Shown here: one piece after another, positions 25,427-33,543 of the stretch | Layout of the letters: the number at the start of each line of letters is the position of its first letter | Position numbering within the stretch: the stretch's first letter is position 1 | Assembly: GCA_007132505.1 (NCBI GenBank) | Contig: SLOM01000150.1 | Span: 1 to 45,574, forward strand | DNA length: 45,574 bases | From: Candidatus Sumerlaeota bacterium | GTDB taxonomy: Bacteria; Sumerlaeota; Sumerlaeia; SLMS01 | Reading direction: 5' to 3' | Made by a program: the position numbers and the translations under genes | The notes under the pieces: generated by a model | Database searches by the model: none | Told to the model about the DNA's origin: nothing | What the model saw: the letters and a program-made list of their open reading frames with translations, nothing else

Positions 25427-26853
25427 CGTGCCTCCGGATCCCGCGTCTTCCCTCGAAGACGCTTCCGGAGGCGATTCTCGCGCCGGGCCAGTTCGGAAAG
25501 CAGCGTTTCCATGCCCGCCAGCACGCCATTTCCCGCATAGGAGGCAAGCTCAACCCGGAGCTCCCCCTTGCGCCTGACCTGCTCCACTGCCCGGAGTGCC
25601 GCGGCGAAGTCCTTCGCCACATGTTCGTGGTACTTGGCCAGTTCGGTGGCGGCCTGCACGGCGATGAGCCAATCGTTGCTCGTGGCGAGCGCGGACCAGG
25701 TTTCCACGGCAAGCGGCCACTCGCGCAGGCGCTTGTGCGCCGCGGCAAGGCGCAGGAGGAGCGGGGTCTCCTCCGCGATGCCGGGGGCTCTTTCGAGGGC
25801 ACGTTCCAGTGCCCGGGCGGCTCCGGCGGGATCGCGGCGCCGTTCGTGGTGCCGGGCCAGGGCGGCGAACTCGGCCCAGTGCGAGAGCTCTCCCCCGCCG
25901 AAGGGGTCCGCCGCGATGCGCAGCGCCTTCTCGAGCAGTCCGCCGAGCGTCGCGATGTCCTGCACGTTGTGACTGAGGACAGCCGGGAGCAGACGCGGGT
26001 GGCGCCCCTGGCTGAGGTCGAAGAACACGCGGGGAATCAGGGAGCCGTCAATGTCCGGCCCGCGGTCGAGCCCGAGCACGTCCAGCTCGACCTGCTTCAG
26101 GGACACCGAGGGCAGCACCCCGCGCCAGAACCGCCGGCAGAAGGGCAGCAGGTCCACGTTCGGCCGGCGGAAGGGGCCGGGCCGGCAGCGGTTCATGATG
26201 GCCCGGGTGCGGAGCAGCGGAACATCGAACGTCCGGCCGTTGTAAGTACAGAACAGCCGGAACTGGCTGAGCCGCTCCGCCAGCAGGTACACCTTCGCCG
26301 GCTCGTGCGGGAAGTCGCGGATGAGGTACTGCTCCACGACGAACTGCCAGCGGCCCGCCCCATCGCGCTCCCACCAGCCAAGACCGGTTAGGAAGACAAC
26401 CGTCCCGGTCCCTCCGGCGAGACCGCTGGTCTCCGTGTCGAGGAAACAGACGTCCCCGATGCCACAGCGACCGGCCTCCCGGCAATCCCCCGGAGGGAGC
26501 AGCTCACCCAGTACCGGGGCCGGGAGCTCTCTCCAGTCATCCAGCCCGTACGAGCGAATGGGAAGGCCGGGGGCACTCTCTCCGGTGCGGTCCGCGCCGG
26601 GGAGTGGCAACACCAGCCTGCGGTGCAGGACGCCGCCCTCCTGTTCGGTGAAGCCGGCAAAGTCCCGTTCGAGGGACTCCGGCTCCGGTGACGGATGGCG
26701 TCCGCTCTCCCCGGCGTAGTACTCAGAGGCTGGGAATATGTGGTCGTACTTGCCGGAGCGAACCTGCTCCAGCAGTTCCTCGCGCCGGCGCTTCCTGGCC
26801 GCCAGGTTGCTGAGTTGCCGCTGAATGGAGGATGCCGAATCCAAAATCGTCAC
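25423..26853 (-). CDS. YprB-like RNase H-fold exonuclease domain protein with TPR tail
   Basis: The 476-residue product has a DEDD-type exonuclease fold: the first acidic motif is FLDTETSGLAGGTGTVVFLTGLG (Asp-Glu), the second region is RLFCTYNGRTFDVPLLRTR and the third is SHNVQDIATLGGLL. This is the pattern of the YprB ribonuclease H-like domain. The C-terminal 130 residues form TPR-like helices (DPAGAARALERALERAPG and onward). An N-terminal segment of about 130 residues is helical then irregular. The GTG at 26853 is used; a TTG three codons later is an alternative. The nucleic acid substrate is unknown. It heads a two-gene unit with a methyltransferase. Confidence 0.8.
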   Translation of the reverse strand: MTILDSASSIQRQLSNLAARKRRREELLEQVRSGKYDHIFPASEYYAGESGRHPSPEPESLERDFAGFTEQEGGVLHRRLVLPLPGADRTGESAPGLPIRSYGLDDWRELPAPVLGELLPPGDCREAGRCGIGDVCFLDTETSGLAGGTGTVVFLTGLGWWERDGAGRWQFVVEQYLIRDFPHEPAKVYLLAERLSQFRLFCTYNGRTFDVPLLRTRAIMNRCRPGPFRRPNVDLLPFCRRFWRGVLPSVSLKQVELDVLGLDRGPDIDGSLIPRVFFDLSQGRHPRLLPAVLSHNVQDIATLGGLLEKALRIAADPFGGGELSHWAEFAALARHHERRRDPAGAARALERALERAPGIAEETPLLLRLAAAHKRLREWPLAVETWSALATSNDWLIAVQAATELAKYHEHVAKDFAAALRAVEQVRRKGELRVELASYAGNGVLAGMETLLSELARRENRLRKRLRGKTRDPEAR

Positions 26854-27040
26854 GCCCCTGAATCGGTGCCTTCCCACAGCCGAAAGAAAGGCGAATCCAG
26901 GGGCTTTGGGGCAACGGGAAAGCGGTGGCCCTGAGAAACCGTCGGCAGAGCCGCGGCGGCGGGAACTGCTGCACCCCCTCGCCAAGCGGGAGATTTGGCT
27001 TTACCCCCGGACGGGCGAGCGGACGAATTGGGCCAACGCG

Positions 27041-27055
27041 TTTCCGTTCCGGAAA
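27041..27055. promoter_or_regulatory. palindrome upstream of lipoprotein gene
   Basis: TTTCCG and CGGAAA flank a TTC centre, a perfect 6-bp inverted repeat 31 bp before the ATG of the lipoprotein gene, in the 232-bp divergent region after the YprB-like gene. It could be an operator. No factor can be named. Confidence 0.25.
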
Positions 27056-27085
27056 GACACAAATTCGACGAGGCGGAGTTTCCGC

Positions 27086-27634
27086 ATGTACCTGTGGAAG
27101 GCAACTTTCCTGACCTGCCTGTTGGCCGCCATCACGGTGGCTGCGGCCGGCTGCCAGCACATGCCCCGGGCTGAGGTGAAGGACTACGATACGTTCCAAC
27201 TGATCAACCTGGGCGAGGTTTGGTACACGGCGCCCGAGGGCCTGCCGGTCATCGAGCGCGGCCGGGGTTACGTGGTCCACTCAGTGGACGCAATTCCGGG
27301 TGCCCACCTGCGCATCGAAGCAGACCCATCCCCACCCCGAAGCCTCCGCGTGGACGCGGGAACCCACAAGCGGCGCTTCGTGAGTGAGGTGGCGGTCCTC
27401 GCCTCCTCCAGCGTCCAGTACAGCGACCGGAAGGACCGCGAGATCGTGAAGGTCATCGCCCGCAGCAGGCTCGACGACCCGAACGCACGGTTCGGCTCCA
27501 TGATGCTCATCCGCAAGGACCGGACGACGGCCATCGTGAAGGTCTGGGGGCCACTGGCAAAGCGGACCGAAATGAACAACCTGATCGAGCGCATGTCACG
27601 CCACATTCAGTTCGGGGAGCTGGACCTGCTGTAG
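27086..27634 (+). CDS. lipoprotein of unknown function
   Basis: The 182-residue product has a lipoprotein signal peptide ending LAAITVAAAGC. The mature protein begins QHMPRAEVKDYDTFQLINLGEVWYTAPEGLPVIERG and is a mix of strands and helices with no recognised domain. The ATG follows AGGCGGAG. A strong rho-independent terminator follows and separates it from hflK, so it is probably monocistronic. Confidence 0.65.
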   Translation: MYLWKATFLTCLLAAITVAAAGCQHMPRAEVKDYDTFQLINLGEVWYTAPEGLPVIERGRGYVVHSVDAIPGAHLRIEADPSPPRSLRVDAGTHKRRFVSEVAVLASSSVQYSDRKDREIVKVIARSRLDDPNARFGSMMLIRKDRTTAIVKVWGPLAKRTEMNNLIERMSRHIQFGELDLL

Positions 27635-27666
27635 GCCTGACCTCCCCATCGGCAAACCCCTGCGCG

Positions 27667-27714
27667 GGCCCCCGGGCGGAAGTCGTTGCAACGCCCGGGG
27701 GCCTTTCCCATTTT
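27667..27714 (+). terminator. rho-independent terminator
   Basis: A 12-bp perfect GC stem (27667-27678 with 27692-27703; arms GGCCCCCGGGCG and CGCCCGGGGGCC) is followed by TTTCCCATTTT. It lies 33 bp after the lipoprotein gene and before hflK. Confidence 0.88.
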
Positions 27715-27749
27715 AATCGTGGCACTCGACCCCCAAGGAGGCACTGGCC

Positions 27750-28790
27750 ATGGCAAAACGAGACGATGACTCCCCGTTCGCCCGGATTTCCGGGGGAGGC
27801 GGGGGGAGGGATTTCTCCCCCGAGGAGATTGAGCAGGCGCTGAAAACCGTCGGGAAGGTCCTTCTGGCCGTTCCGATCCTCATGCTGGCGGTGTGGGGAG
27901 CTCTGACGAGCTTCTACACGGTGGAGCCCGAGGAGCGTGCGGTGGTGACGCGCTTCGGCGAAGTCATCGGCATCAGCGACCCCGGCCTGCACTTCAAGAT
28001 TCCGTTCGGGATTGATCAGGCACATAAGGTGGCAACCGAGCGGCTCCTCAAGGAGGAGTTTGGCTTCCGCACGGCCCGCGTGGACCCGGAGCGAGCAACC
28101 CAGTACGCACCGGGGGACTTCTCCCACGAATCACTCATGCTCACCGGCGACCTGAACGTCATAGACGTGACATGGGTGGTGCAGTACCGGATCTCGGACC
28201 CGGAGAAGTTCCTGTTCCAGATCAGAAACCCCACGCAGACTCTGCGTGACGTGTCCGAGGCGGTCATGCGCCAGATCATCGGCAACCGGCTCGGGAGCGA
28301 GGCGCTCACGGTGGGACGTGTGGAGATCGCGCTCAAGGCACAGGAGGAAATCCAGAGCATCCTGGACAAGTACGACTCCGGCCTGCGGGTCAGCACGGTG
28401 GAGCTGCAGGACGTGGTCCCGCCCGCACGCGTCCAGCCCGCCTTCAACGAGGTCAACGTCGCGCGGCAGGAGCGCGAACGCATGATCAACGAGGCGGAGA
28501 AGCGCCGCAACCAGGTGATACCGGCAGCTCGCGGTGAGGCACGCCAAGTCGTTTCCGAGGCGGAGGGCTACCGCACGGAGCGCATCAACCGCGCCCACGG
28601 CGACGTGGCACGCTTCAGCGCCATCCTGGAGGAATACGCCTCCGCGCCCGAGGTAACCCGCCGGCGCCTTTACCTTGAAACCATGACGGAGGTCCTCCCG
28701 ACCGTCGGCAGTGTCTATGTCGTCCAGGAGGGGCAGCCGCTGCCCTTGCTCAACCTGGGCACCCCCGTCCGCCAGGAGAGAAGCCAATGA
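27750..28790 (+). CDS. hflK: membrane protease modulator HflK
   Basis: HflK and HflC form an SPFH-domain cage around the FtsH protease in the inner membrane. The 346-residue product has a Gly-rich cytoplasmic N-terminus (FARISGGGGGRDFSPEEIEQALK), one helix (LLAVPILMLAVWGALTSFYTV) and the SPFH/Band 7 domain starting VEPEERAVVTRFGEVIG. The family's DPGLHFKIPFGID and VELQDVVPPARVQPAFNEVNVARQERERMINEAEKRRN segments are present. AAGGAGG precedes the ATG. The stop overlaps the hflC start by 4 bp. Confidence 0.96.
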   Translation: MAKRDDDSPFARISGGGGGRDFSPEEIEQALKTVGKVLLAVPILMLAVWGALTSFYTVEPEERAVVTRFGEVIGISDPGLHFKIPFGIDQAHKVATERLLKEEFGFRTARVDPERATQYAPGDFSHESLMLTGDLNVIDVTWVVQYRISDPEKFLFQIRNPTQTLRDVSEAVMRQIIGNRLGSEALTVGRVEIALKAQEEIQSILDKYDSGLRVSTVELQDVVPPARVQPAFNEVNVARQERERMINEAEKRRNQVIPAARGEARQVVSEAEGYRTERINRAHGDVARFSAILEEYASAPEVTRRRLYLETMTEVLPTVGSVYVVQEGQPLPLLNLGTPVRQERSQ

Positions 28791-29833
28791 CTATCAGGAA
28801 GACAACACTCGCAAAGCTTACGGTCCTTGCCGTCGTCCTGGCGGCAGGCCTCGTGACGGTGTTCTCCGCCGCCTACGTCATCAGGCCGCACGAGCAGGCC
28901 ATCATCACCCAGTTCGGCGAGCCGATCGGCGAGGCGGTGACGGAGCCCGGCCTGCACTGGAAGCGCCCCTTCATCCAGGACGTGCGCCGGTTCGACAAGC
29001 GCCTCCTGCTTTGGGACGGCGAACCGAACCAGATCCCCACGCTGGGACGCGAATTCATCTCCGTGGACACGATGGCGCGCTGGCGCATCACCGATCCGCT
29101 GCTGTTCCTGCGGACGATCCGCGACGAGCGCAACGCCCTCTCCCGACTGGACGACATCATTGACTCGGTCGTCCGCGACACCGTCTCCGGAACCGAGCTG
29201 GAGGAGATCGTCCGCTCGCACGACTGGCGCGTGGATGCCGTGGAGATGGTGGACGACCCGGCGCTCGAACGCACCGACGTGGACCTTGAGGCACGCCCGC
29301 AGATGGGGCGCGAGCAGCTCGTGGAGAACATCCTCCGCGAGGCGGGGCGCAACCTGCCCCAGTTCGGTATCGAGCTGGTGGACGTGCGCATCAAGCGGCT
29401 GAACTACATTGACGACGTGCGGCGCAAGGTCGAGGAGCGCATGATCTCCGAGCGCCAGCGCATCGCCGAGCAGTTCCGCTCCGAGGGCCGCGGAGAGAGC
29501 GCGGAGATCGAAGGCGAGACCGAACGCGAGCTTCGTGAAATCCGCTCCGGCGCCCAGCGCGAGGCGGAGGAAATCCGCGGCCGCGGTGACGCGGAGGCAA
29601 CCCGCATCTACGGCGTCGCCTACAGTCAGGACCCGGAATTCTACGCCTTCTTCCAGACGCTGGAAAGCTACCGCAAGACCCTGCAGGGCAACACCACGCT
29701 GATGATCCGGAGCGATTCGGACTTCGTGCGCTATCTGCAGGACCTCTCGGTGGAGGACATCCCCTCGATCACAGTGGGTGGACTCGAAAACAACGCCGAG
29801 ACCGGCGGGTCCGGCGGCAACAATTCGGAGTAG
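28787..29833 (+). CDS. hflC: membrane protease modulator HflC
   Basis: The partner of HflK. The 348-residue product has one N-terminal helix (LAVVLAAGLVTVFSAAYVI), the Band 7 core IRPHEQAIITQFGEPIGEAVTEPGLHWKRPFIQDVRRFDKRLL, and the long helix with RKVEERMISERQRIAEQFRSEGRGESAEI. The C-terminus DPEFYAFFQTLESYRKTLQGNTTLMIRSDSDFVRYL is typical of HflC. Its ATG overlaps the hflK stop (ATGA), so the two are coupled and expected in equal amounts. A hairpin about 150 bp downstream may end the transcript. Confidence 0.96.
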   Translation: MTIRKTTLAKLTVLAVVLAAGLVTVFSAAYVIRPHEQAIITQFGEPIGEAVTEPGLHWKRPFIQDVRRFDKRLLLWDGEPNQIPTLGREFISVDTMARWRITDPLLFLRTIRDERNALSRLDDIIDSVVRDTVSGTELEEIVRSHDWRVDAVEMVDDPALERTDVDLEARPQMGREQLVENILREAGRNLPQFGIELVDVRIKRLNYIDDVRRKVEERMISERQRIAEQFRSEGRGESAEIEGETERELREIRSGAQREAEEIRGRGDAEATRIYGVAYSQDPEFYAFFQTLESYRKTLQGNTTLMIRSDSDFVRYLQDLSVEDIPSITVGGLENNAETGGSGGNNSE

Positions 29834-29834
29834 G

Positions 29835-29948
29835 TCAGAAGAACCGGTTGGTCAGCTCGATGTACAGCAGGGCCAGACAGATGCCCACGCTGACACCGAG
29901 AGCGAAAATCGCGATGAGGCGGGTGTTTTCGCTGCCGGGGCCGTTCAT
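29835..29948 (-). CDS. 37-aa single-helix membrane peptide
   Basis: A short frame encodes MNGPGSENTRLIAIFALG and then a hydrophobic run ending in a short polar tail, so one transmembrane helix at about residues 11-30. AGGAACC lies about 11 bases before the ATG. It ends 1 bp after the convergent hflC stop and lies after aroK on the same strand. It is too short for normal gene calling; comparison with relatives would be needed to prove it. Confidence 0.4.
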   Translation of the reverse strand: MNGPGSENTRLIAIFALGVSVGICLALLYIELTNRFF

Positions 29949-29983
29949 ACAGTAGGGCTGGTTCCTGGTTGTTTTGACACCTT

Positions 29984-30017
29984 GGGCCGGGCACCCACCT
30001 TCGGGTGGGTCCGGCCC
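29984..30017. terminator. hairpin with UUCG loop between aroK and hflC
   Basis: Two stacked 7-bp stems, GGGCCGG/CCGGCCC outer and ACCCACC/GGTGGGT inner, are joined by a 2-nt bulge and closed by a TTCG tetraloop on the plus strand. It lies 7 bp after the aroK stop (minus) and 150 bp after hflC (plus). No T-tract follows on either strand, so it may serve as a bidirectional stop or an mRNA 3' stabiliser. Confidence 0.5.
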
Positions 30018-30024
30018 GCTGCCT

Positions 30025-30555
30025 TCACCCATCGCCTGCGGTGCGCTTGGCCATCTCGTCCAGCAGGTAATCGGCGACTTCGGCCACGCTGAGGTCGTCG
30101 GTCTCGACCGTGATGTCGGCCTTCTTGTAGAAGGGTTCGCGGTCGAGCAGGATCCTTTCGATCTCCTTGCGCGGGTTGGGGGAGTTTGCGATGAGCGGCC
30201 GGTTCGCGTCGTTCTTGATGCGTTGATAGAGCTCGCGGGGGCTGGCCTTGAGATAGACAGTGTGCCCGATGCGGCGGAAGACCTGGCGATTCTGGGGGTC
30301 AATGACGGCGCCTCCGCCGGTTGCAATCACGCGGGAGAGCGACCCTTCCAGGGTCAGGATTACCTCCGACTCAAGGGCACGGAAGCCGGTTTCTCCGTGT
30401 TCCTCGAATATCTGAGGGATGGTTTTCCCGGTGCGGCGGACGATCAAATCGTCCGTATCCACAAAGTCATAACCGAGCAGTTCCGCCAGCGCCCGGCCGA
30501 CCGCCGACTTTCCCGAGCCCATCGGCCCGACAAGGGTGACGCATCGCTGAGACAT
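30025..30555 (-). CDS. aroK: shikimate kinase
   Basis: AroK phosphorylates shikimate with ATP on the path to chorismate. The 176-residue product has Walker A GPMGSGKS (10-17), VDTDDLI for substrate and magnesium, FRALESE with Arg 59, ATGGGAV (78-84) and RPLI with Arg 119 in the lid. AAGGAG lies ten bases before the ATG. The start lies 21 bp after the end of aroE; the two are likely in one transcript. Confidence 0.96.
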   Translation of the reverse strand: MSQRCVTLVGPMGSGKSAVGRALAELLGYDFVDTDDLIVRRTGKTIPQIFEEHGETGFRALESEVILTLEGSLSRVIATGGGAVIDPQNRQVFRRIGHTVYLKASPRELYQRIKNDANRPLIANSPNPRKEIERILLDREPFYKKADITVETDDLSVAEVADYLLDEMAKRTAGDG

Positions 30556-30576
30556 GTATAGACATCTCCTTGAGCG

Positions 30577-31497
30577 TTATCGTTTGGCCTGCTGGCCGGC
30601 GGACCGGTCTGCCTTGCCCGGCGCCGCCGTGAGGGCCTCCCGCATGACGCGCCGGTCCGGCGTCCGCCCGAGCCAGAACTCAAAGGCCGCGGCCCCCTGC
30701 TCCAGCAACATGGCCAGCCCATCGGTGACGCGAAGGCCCCGGGCACGGGCCTGCTCGAGCAGCGGGGTCTCGAGGGGCGAGTAAACGGCCTCCAGCACAT
30801 GACACTGGGGCGGCAGTATCGCCGTGTCCACCGGAACCGTCCGGTCCCCGTCCATGCCCGCACTGCTCATCTGAAGAAACGCGGCGACCTCTGGCCAGTC
30901 CACCGGATGGTCAAGGCCTCCGGCCTCCCACCGGATGCTGCGCGGTAGGGCGGAGGAGGAGGAGAGCTCCTGCACCAGTTTCTCGGCTCGGGCGGGTGTG
31001 CGGTTCAGGATCGTGATGGCACCGGCCCCGGCAAGGGCACAGCCGGCGGCGGTCCCCCGCGCGGCTCCTCCGGCTCCCGCAATGACGACGTGCCGGCCGC
31101 GCACGTCCGTCCCATCCTCCGCAAGGGCCCTTACCGCCCCCTCCCCGTCGGTGTTGTGGCCGGTGAGCCGTCCATCCGGTTCCACGCGGACCGTGTTCAC
31201 GGCGCCGATGGCCGCGGCGATGTCCGTCAGGTGGTCCATCAGCGGCGCCGTTGCTTCCTTGTGGGGTATGGTGACGCTGCCCCCGATGAACTGCATGGCG
31301 CGCATGCCGGCGAGTGCCGCCGGGAGGTGCTCCGGCCTGACGGGGAGCGGCAGATAGACGGCGTTGATCTCCGCGCGGAGCAGTGCCGCGTTGTGCATGA
31401 CGGGCGAGCGGGTGTGCTCCACGGGCCAGCCCAGCACGCCGAGAAGACGCGTCTTTCCGTTGATAGGGACCGCTGCGCCGCTGCCTAGAAGATCCAT
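30577..31497 (-). CDS. aroE: shikimate dehydrogenase
   Basis: AroE reduces 3-dehydroshikimate with NADPH. The 306-residue product has LLGVLGWPVEHTRSPVMHNAAL (shikimate-binding Ser), GSVTIPHKEA with catalytic Lys 80, AVNTV, GHNTDGEGAV with catalytic Asp 117, the NADP loop GAGGAARG (141-148) and NRTPARA, which selects NADP. The C-terminus DGLAMLLEQGAAAFEFWLG is typical. Its ATG at 31497 overlaps the last 13 bp of pilD, so the pair is coupled; no strong ribosome site is seen. Confidence 0.95.
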   Translation of the reverse strand: MDLLGSGAAVPINGKTRLLGVLGWPVEHTRSPVMHNAALLRAEINAVYLPLPVRPEHLPAALAGMRAMQFIGGSVTIPHKEATAPLMDHLTDIAAAIGAVNTVRVEPDGRLTGHNTDGEGAVRALAEDGTDVRGRHVVIAGAGGAARGTAAGCALAGAGAITILNRTPARAEKLVQELSSSSALPRSIRWEAGGLDHPVDWPEVAAFLQMSSAGMDGDRTVPVDTAILPPQCHVLEAVYSPLETPLLEQARARGLRVTDGLAMLLEQGAAAFEFWLGRTPDRRVMREALTAAPGKADRSAGQQAKR

Positions 31498-32642
31498 TGG
31501 GACACGAACCGCTGAAGAGGTTGGTGGAAGATCAGAACCACGATGGCCGCCAGCGCAATCCACGGCCCGAACGGCAGGTGGTGCACGGACCGGGGCCGGG
31601 GGGCGCTGCGGGCGATTTCCTCGATACGGCTCACGGCCGGAGATGGATCGCCGGAGGAGCTGCCTTCCGTTACTTCGAGGAGGGCGGGCGCTTCCTGCAA
31701 GACTGAACTTGGGTTCTCGCGAACGGCGGAGAGGATCATGCCCACCGCACCGCCCACGACTCCGAACAGGCAGGCCAGGAAGAGGGTCAGCAGGCTGCCG
31801 AGAATCCCCATCGCCGCGCCGATCATGGCGAAGAGCTTCACGTCCCCGAAGCCCATCGCGTCCTTGCGGAAGAGCACTTTCCCGATGACGCCGATGGAAT
31901 AGAGCAGGCTGAACCCGAAGGCGGCTCCGATGGCGGCGTTGGCGGGCGCGTCCCACCAGCGGTGTGCCTCCGCGGGCAGGTCGAGTGCTTTTGGCCCGTC
32001 AGACAGTGCAAGCATCATCGTGTAGAGGTCCGCATCCCAGTACTCCCGGACGATGGGGAAGGGACCGAACTGGATCAGCAGGGGAAACTGATCCAGCAGG
32101 CCGATGGGAACGGAAAGAACCAGCGCCGCGATGGCGCCCCCGACCGTCACACCGTCCGGGATGATCCAATGGTCCAGGTCGGTGAAGGTGCCCACGATGA
32201 GCAGTCCGGCAAAGGCCAGATACCAGAGCGTGGCAGCCTGTAGAGTCTCCGAGCCGGGAGGGCTCGTCCCCATAAAGACAGCCAGGAAGACGATGGCGGT
32301 GAGGAGTTCCACAGCCATGTAGCGGGGGCTGAAGCCGGCGCCGCACTGGCGGCATTTCCCACGCAACAGCAGGTAGCTGAGGACGGGGATGTTGTCGTGC
32401 CACCTGATCTGGGACCCGCAGCGGAAGCAGAAGCTCCGGCGGGGCGAGTTGACCGAAAGACCCAGTGGGATGCGGTAGATGCAGACGTTGAAGAAGGAGC
32501 CGAGAAAGAGGCCGAAGACGAAGACGACCACGCACAGGAAGGGGTAGAGTTCCTGCACGGGGCTGATCCCGCCCATGGCTGTGGCGAGCTGCTGGATCAC
32601 GGCTTCCTTTTCCGGATTTGAGGTGCCGTTTGCCTCCCCCAC
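31485..32642 (-). CDS. pilD: prepilin peptidase / N-methyltransferase PilD
   Basis: PilD cuts the leader from type IV pilins and pseudopilins and methylates the new N-terminus. The product has the zinc tetracysteine set (Cys 72, 75, 97, 100) in CFRCGSQIRW and KCRQCG, GSFFNVCIYRIP, and the two aspartate protease motifs TDLDHWIIPD and GFGDVKL. It is longer than usual: about 385 residues, with an insertion between the two Asp motifs and an Ala/Pro/Ser-rich loop near the C-terminus. The GTG at 32642 is the longest start; a GTG at 32600 after AAAAGGA may be the real one. It overlaps aroE. Confidence 0.95.
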   Translation of the reverse strand: MGEANGTSNPEKEAVIQQLATAMGGISPVQELYPFLCVVVFVFGLFLGSFFNVCIYRIPLGLSVNSPRRSFCFRCGSQIRWHDNIPVLSYLLLRGKCRQCGAGFSPRYMAVELLTAIVFLAVFMGTSPPGSETLQAATLWYLAFAGLLIVGTFTDLDHWIIPDGVTVGGAIAALVLSVPIGLLDQFPLLIQFGPFPIVREYWDADLYTMMLALSDGPKALDLPAEAHRWWDAPANAAIGAAFGFSLLYSIGVIGKVLFRKDAMGFGDVKLFAMIGAAMGILGSLLTLFLACLFGVVGGAVGMILSAVRENPSSVLQEAPALLEVTEGSSSGDPSPAVSRIEEIARSAPRPRSVHHLPFGPWIALAAIVVLIFHQPLQRFVSQWIF

Positions 32643-32731
32643 CGGCGCGGAAGTGCCGCCCCGGGGCCGGGAGCCGGGCGAGATTGAGCCCCGGAAAAGG
32701 CGGGATCAACGAAAAGGATGGCAGTTTCTGC

Positions 32732-32761
32732 TTTAGGCCGCCCCTCGGTTCGTGCTAGCAT
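32732..32761 (+). promoter_or_regulatory. possible sigma-70-type promoter of carD
   Basis: TTTAGG (32732-32737) and TAGCAT (32756-32761) are 18 bp apart, about 90 bp before the carD start. Match to consensus is partial. Confidence 0.2.
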
Positions 32762-32852
32762 GCTTTTTCAGGGTCGGCTTGGGACATTCTGCTTCGTGGA
32801 TGTTTCCCCGAGGACGGGACCCCCAACACTTCCTCTCAGGACGAACGCATCC

Positions 32853-33518
32853 ATGATGAAATTCAACATCGGTGAGACGGTGATCGAGCCCACCAACGGC
32901 ATCTGCACGATGGAAGGCATGCGCCGCATGACGGTGGACAATCAGGAAATGACCGTCTACATCTTCCAAGCCGCCAACGCCAAAGTGTACGTCCCGGCCG
33001 ATCAGGTCGAGAACCGCAACATCCGCCGGCCCATGGAGCGCGAGGAAGTAAAACGCGTCCTCACCTCCCTCAAGCAGCCCGTCTCCCCCAACCGCGAAGA
33101 CGCGCGCCTGCAGTACAACAACTACCGCGACATCATGAAGTCCGGCGACCCGATGAAAATCGCGCGCCTGCTCCGCGATCTCTACATCCTCGACCAGATG
33201 GACGACCTGAAGGGGAAGGAAAAGGAGATCATGGACCAGGCAAAGAAGTTCCTCTGCGACGAAATCTCCTACATCCGGCAGGTCAGCAAGTCCCAGGTCA
33301 TGGAGCAGATCAACGAGTCGCTCCGCCAGATGTACAAGAAGAAGGTCCAGAAGGACAAGGAACGCGCCAAGAAGAGCGGCGTTGACGTGAAGATGGGCAT
33401 CCTCGGCTACGGCGATGACGACGAGGGTGAAGACGCCGCGGAGGAGAGCGCCTCCGATGAAGGAGAAAGGGAAGGGGAAGGTGCAGAGGGAGAAGCGAAG
33501 GAAGAAAAGAAAGACTGA
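32853..33518 (+). CDS. carD: CarD/CdnL-family RNA polymerase-binding regulator
   Basis: CarD-type proteins bind the RNA polymerase beta subunit and stabilise open complexes at rRNA and other promoters. The 221-residue product begins with the Tudor-like RNAP-interaction domain (FNIGETVIEPTNGICTMEGMRRM to KVYVPADQVENRNIRRPM), followed by a helical domain (EREEVKRVLTSLKQ to LRQMYKKK) and a strongly acidic 35-residue tail (DDDEGEDAAEESASDEGE). The tail is an addition to the usual 160-residue form and is odd for a DNA-near protein. ATG at 32853 follows CAGGA; a second ATG is the next codon. It is 25 bp before rpiA and may lead that transcript. Confidence 0.92.
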   Translation: MMKFNIGETVIEPTNGICTMEGMRRMTVDNQEMTVYIFQAANAKVYVPADQVENRNIRRPMEREEVKRVLTSLKQPVSPNREDARLQYNNYRDIMKSGDPMKIARLLRDLYILDQMDDLKGKEKEIMDQAKKFLCDEISYIRQVSKSQVMEQINESLRQMYKKKVQKDKERAKKSGVDVKMGILGYGDDDEGEDAAEESASDEGEREGEGAEGEAKEEKKD

Positions 33519-33543
33519 GTGAACAGGAGCCAGCGCTGACGCC

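Noticed and set aside
26854..27085. Riboswitch-like look of the leader before the lipoprotein gene
   Set aside because: GCCCCTG/CAGGGGC arms and a GGGCAACGGGAAAG stretch recall structured RNAs, but I could not match the conserved core of any riboswitch class (cobalamin, c-di-GMP, SAM).
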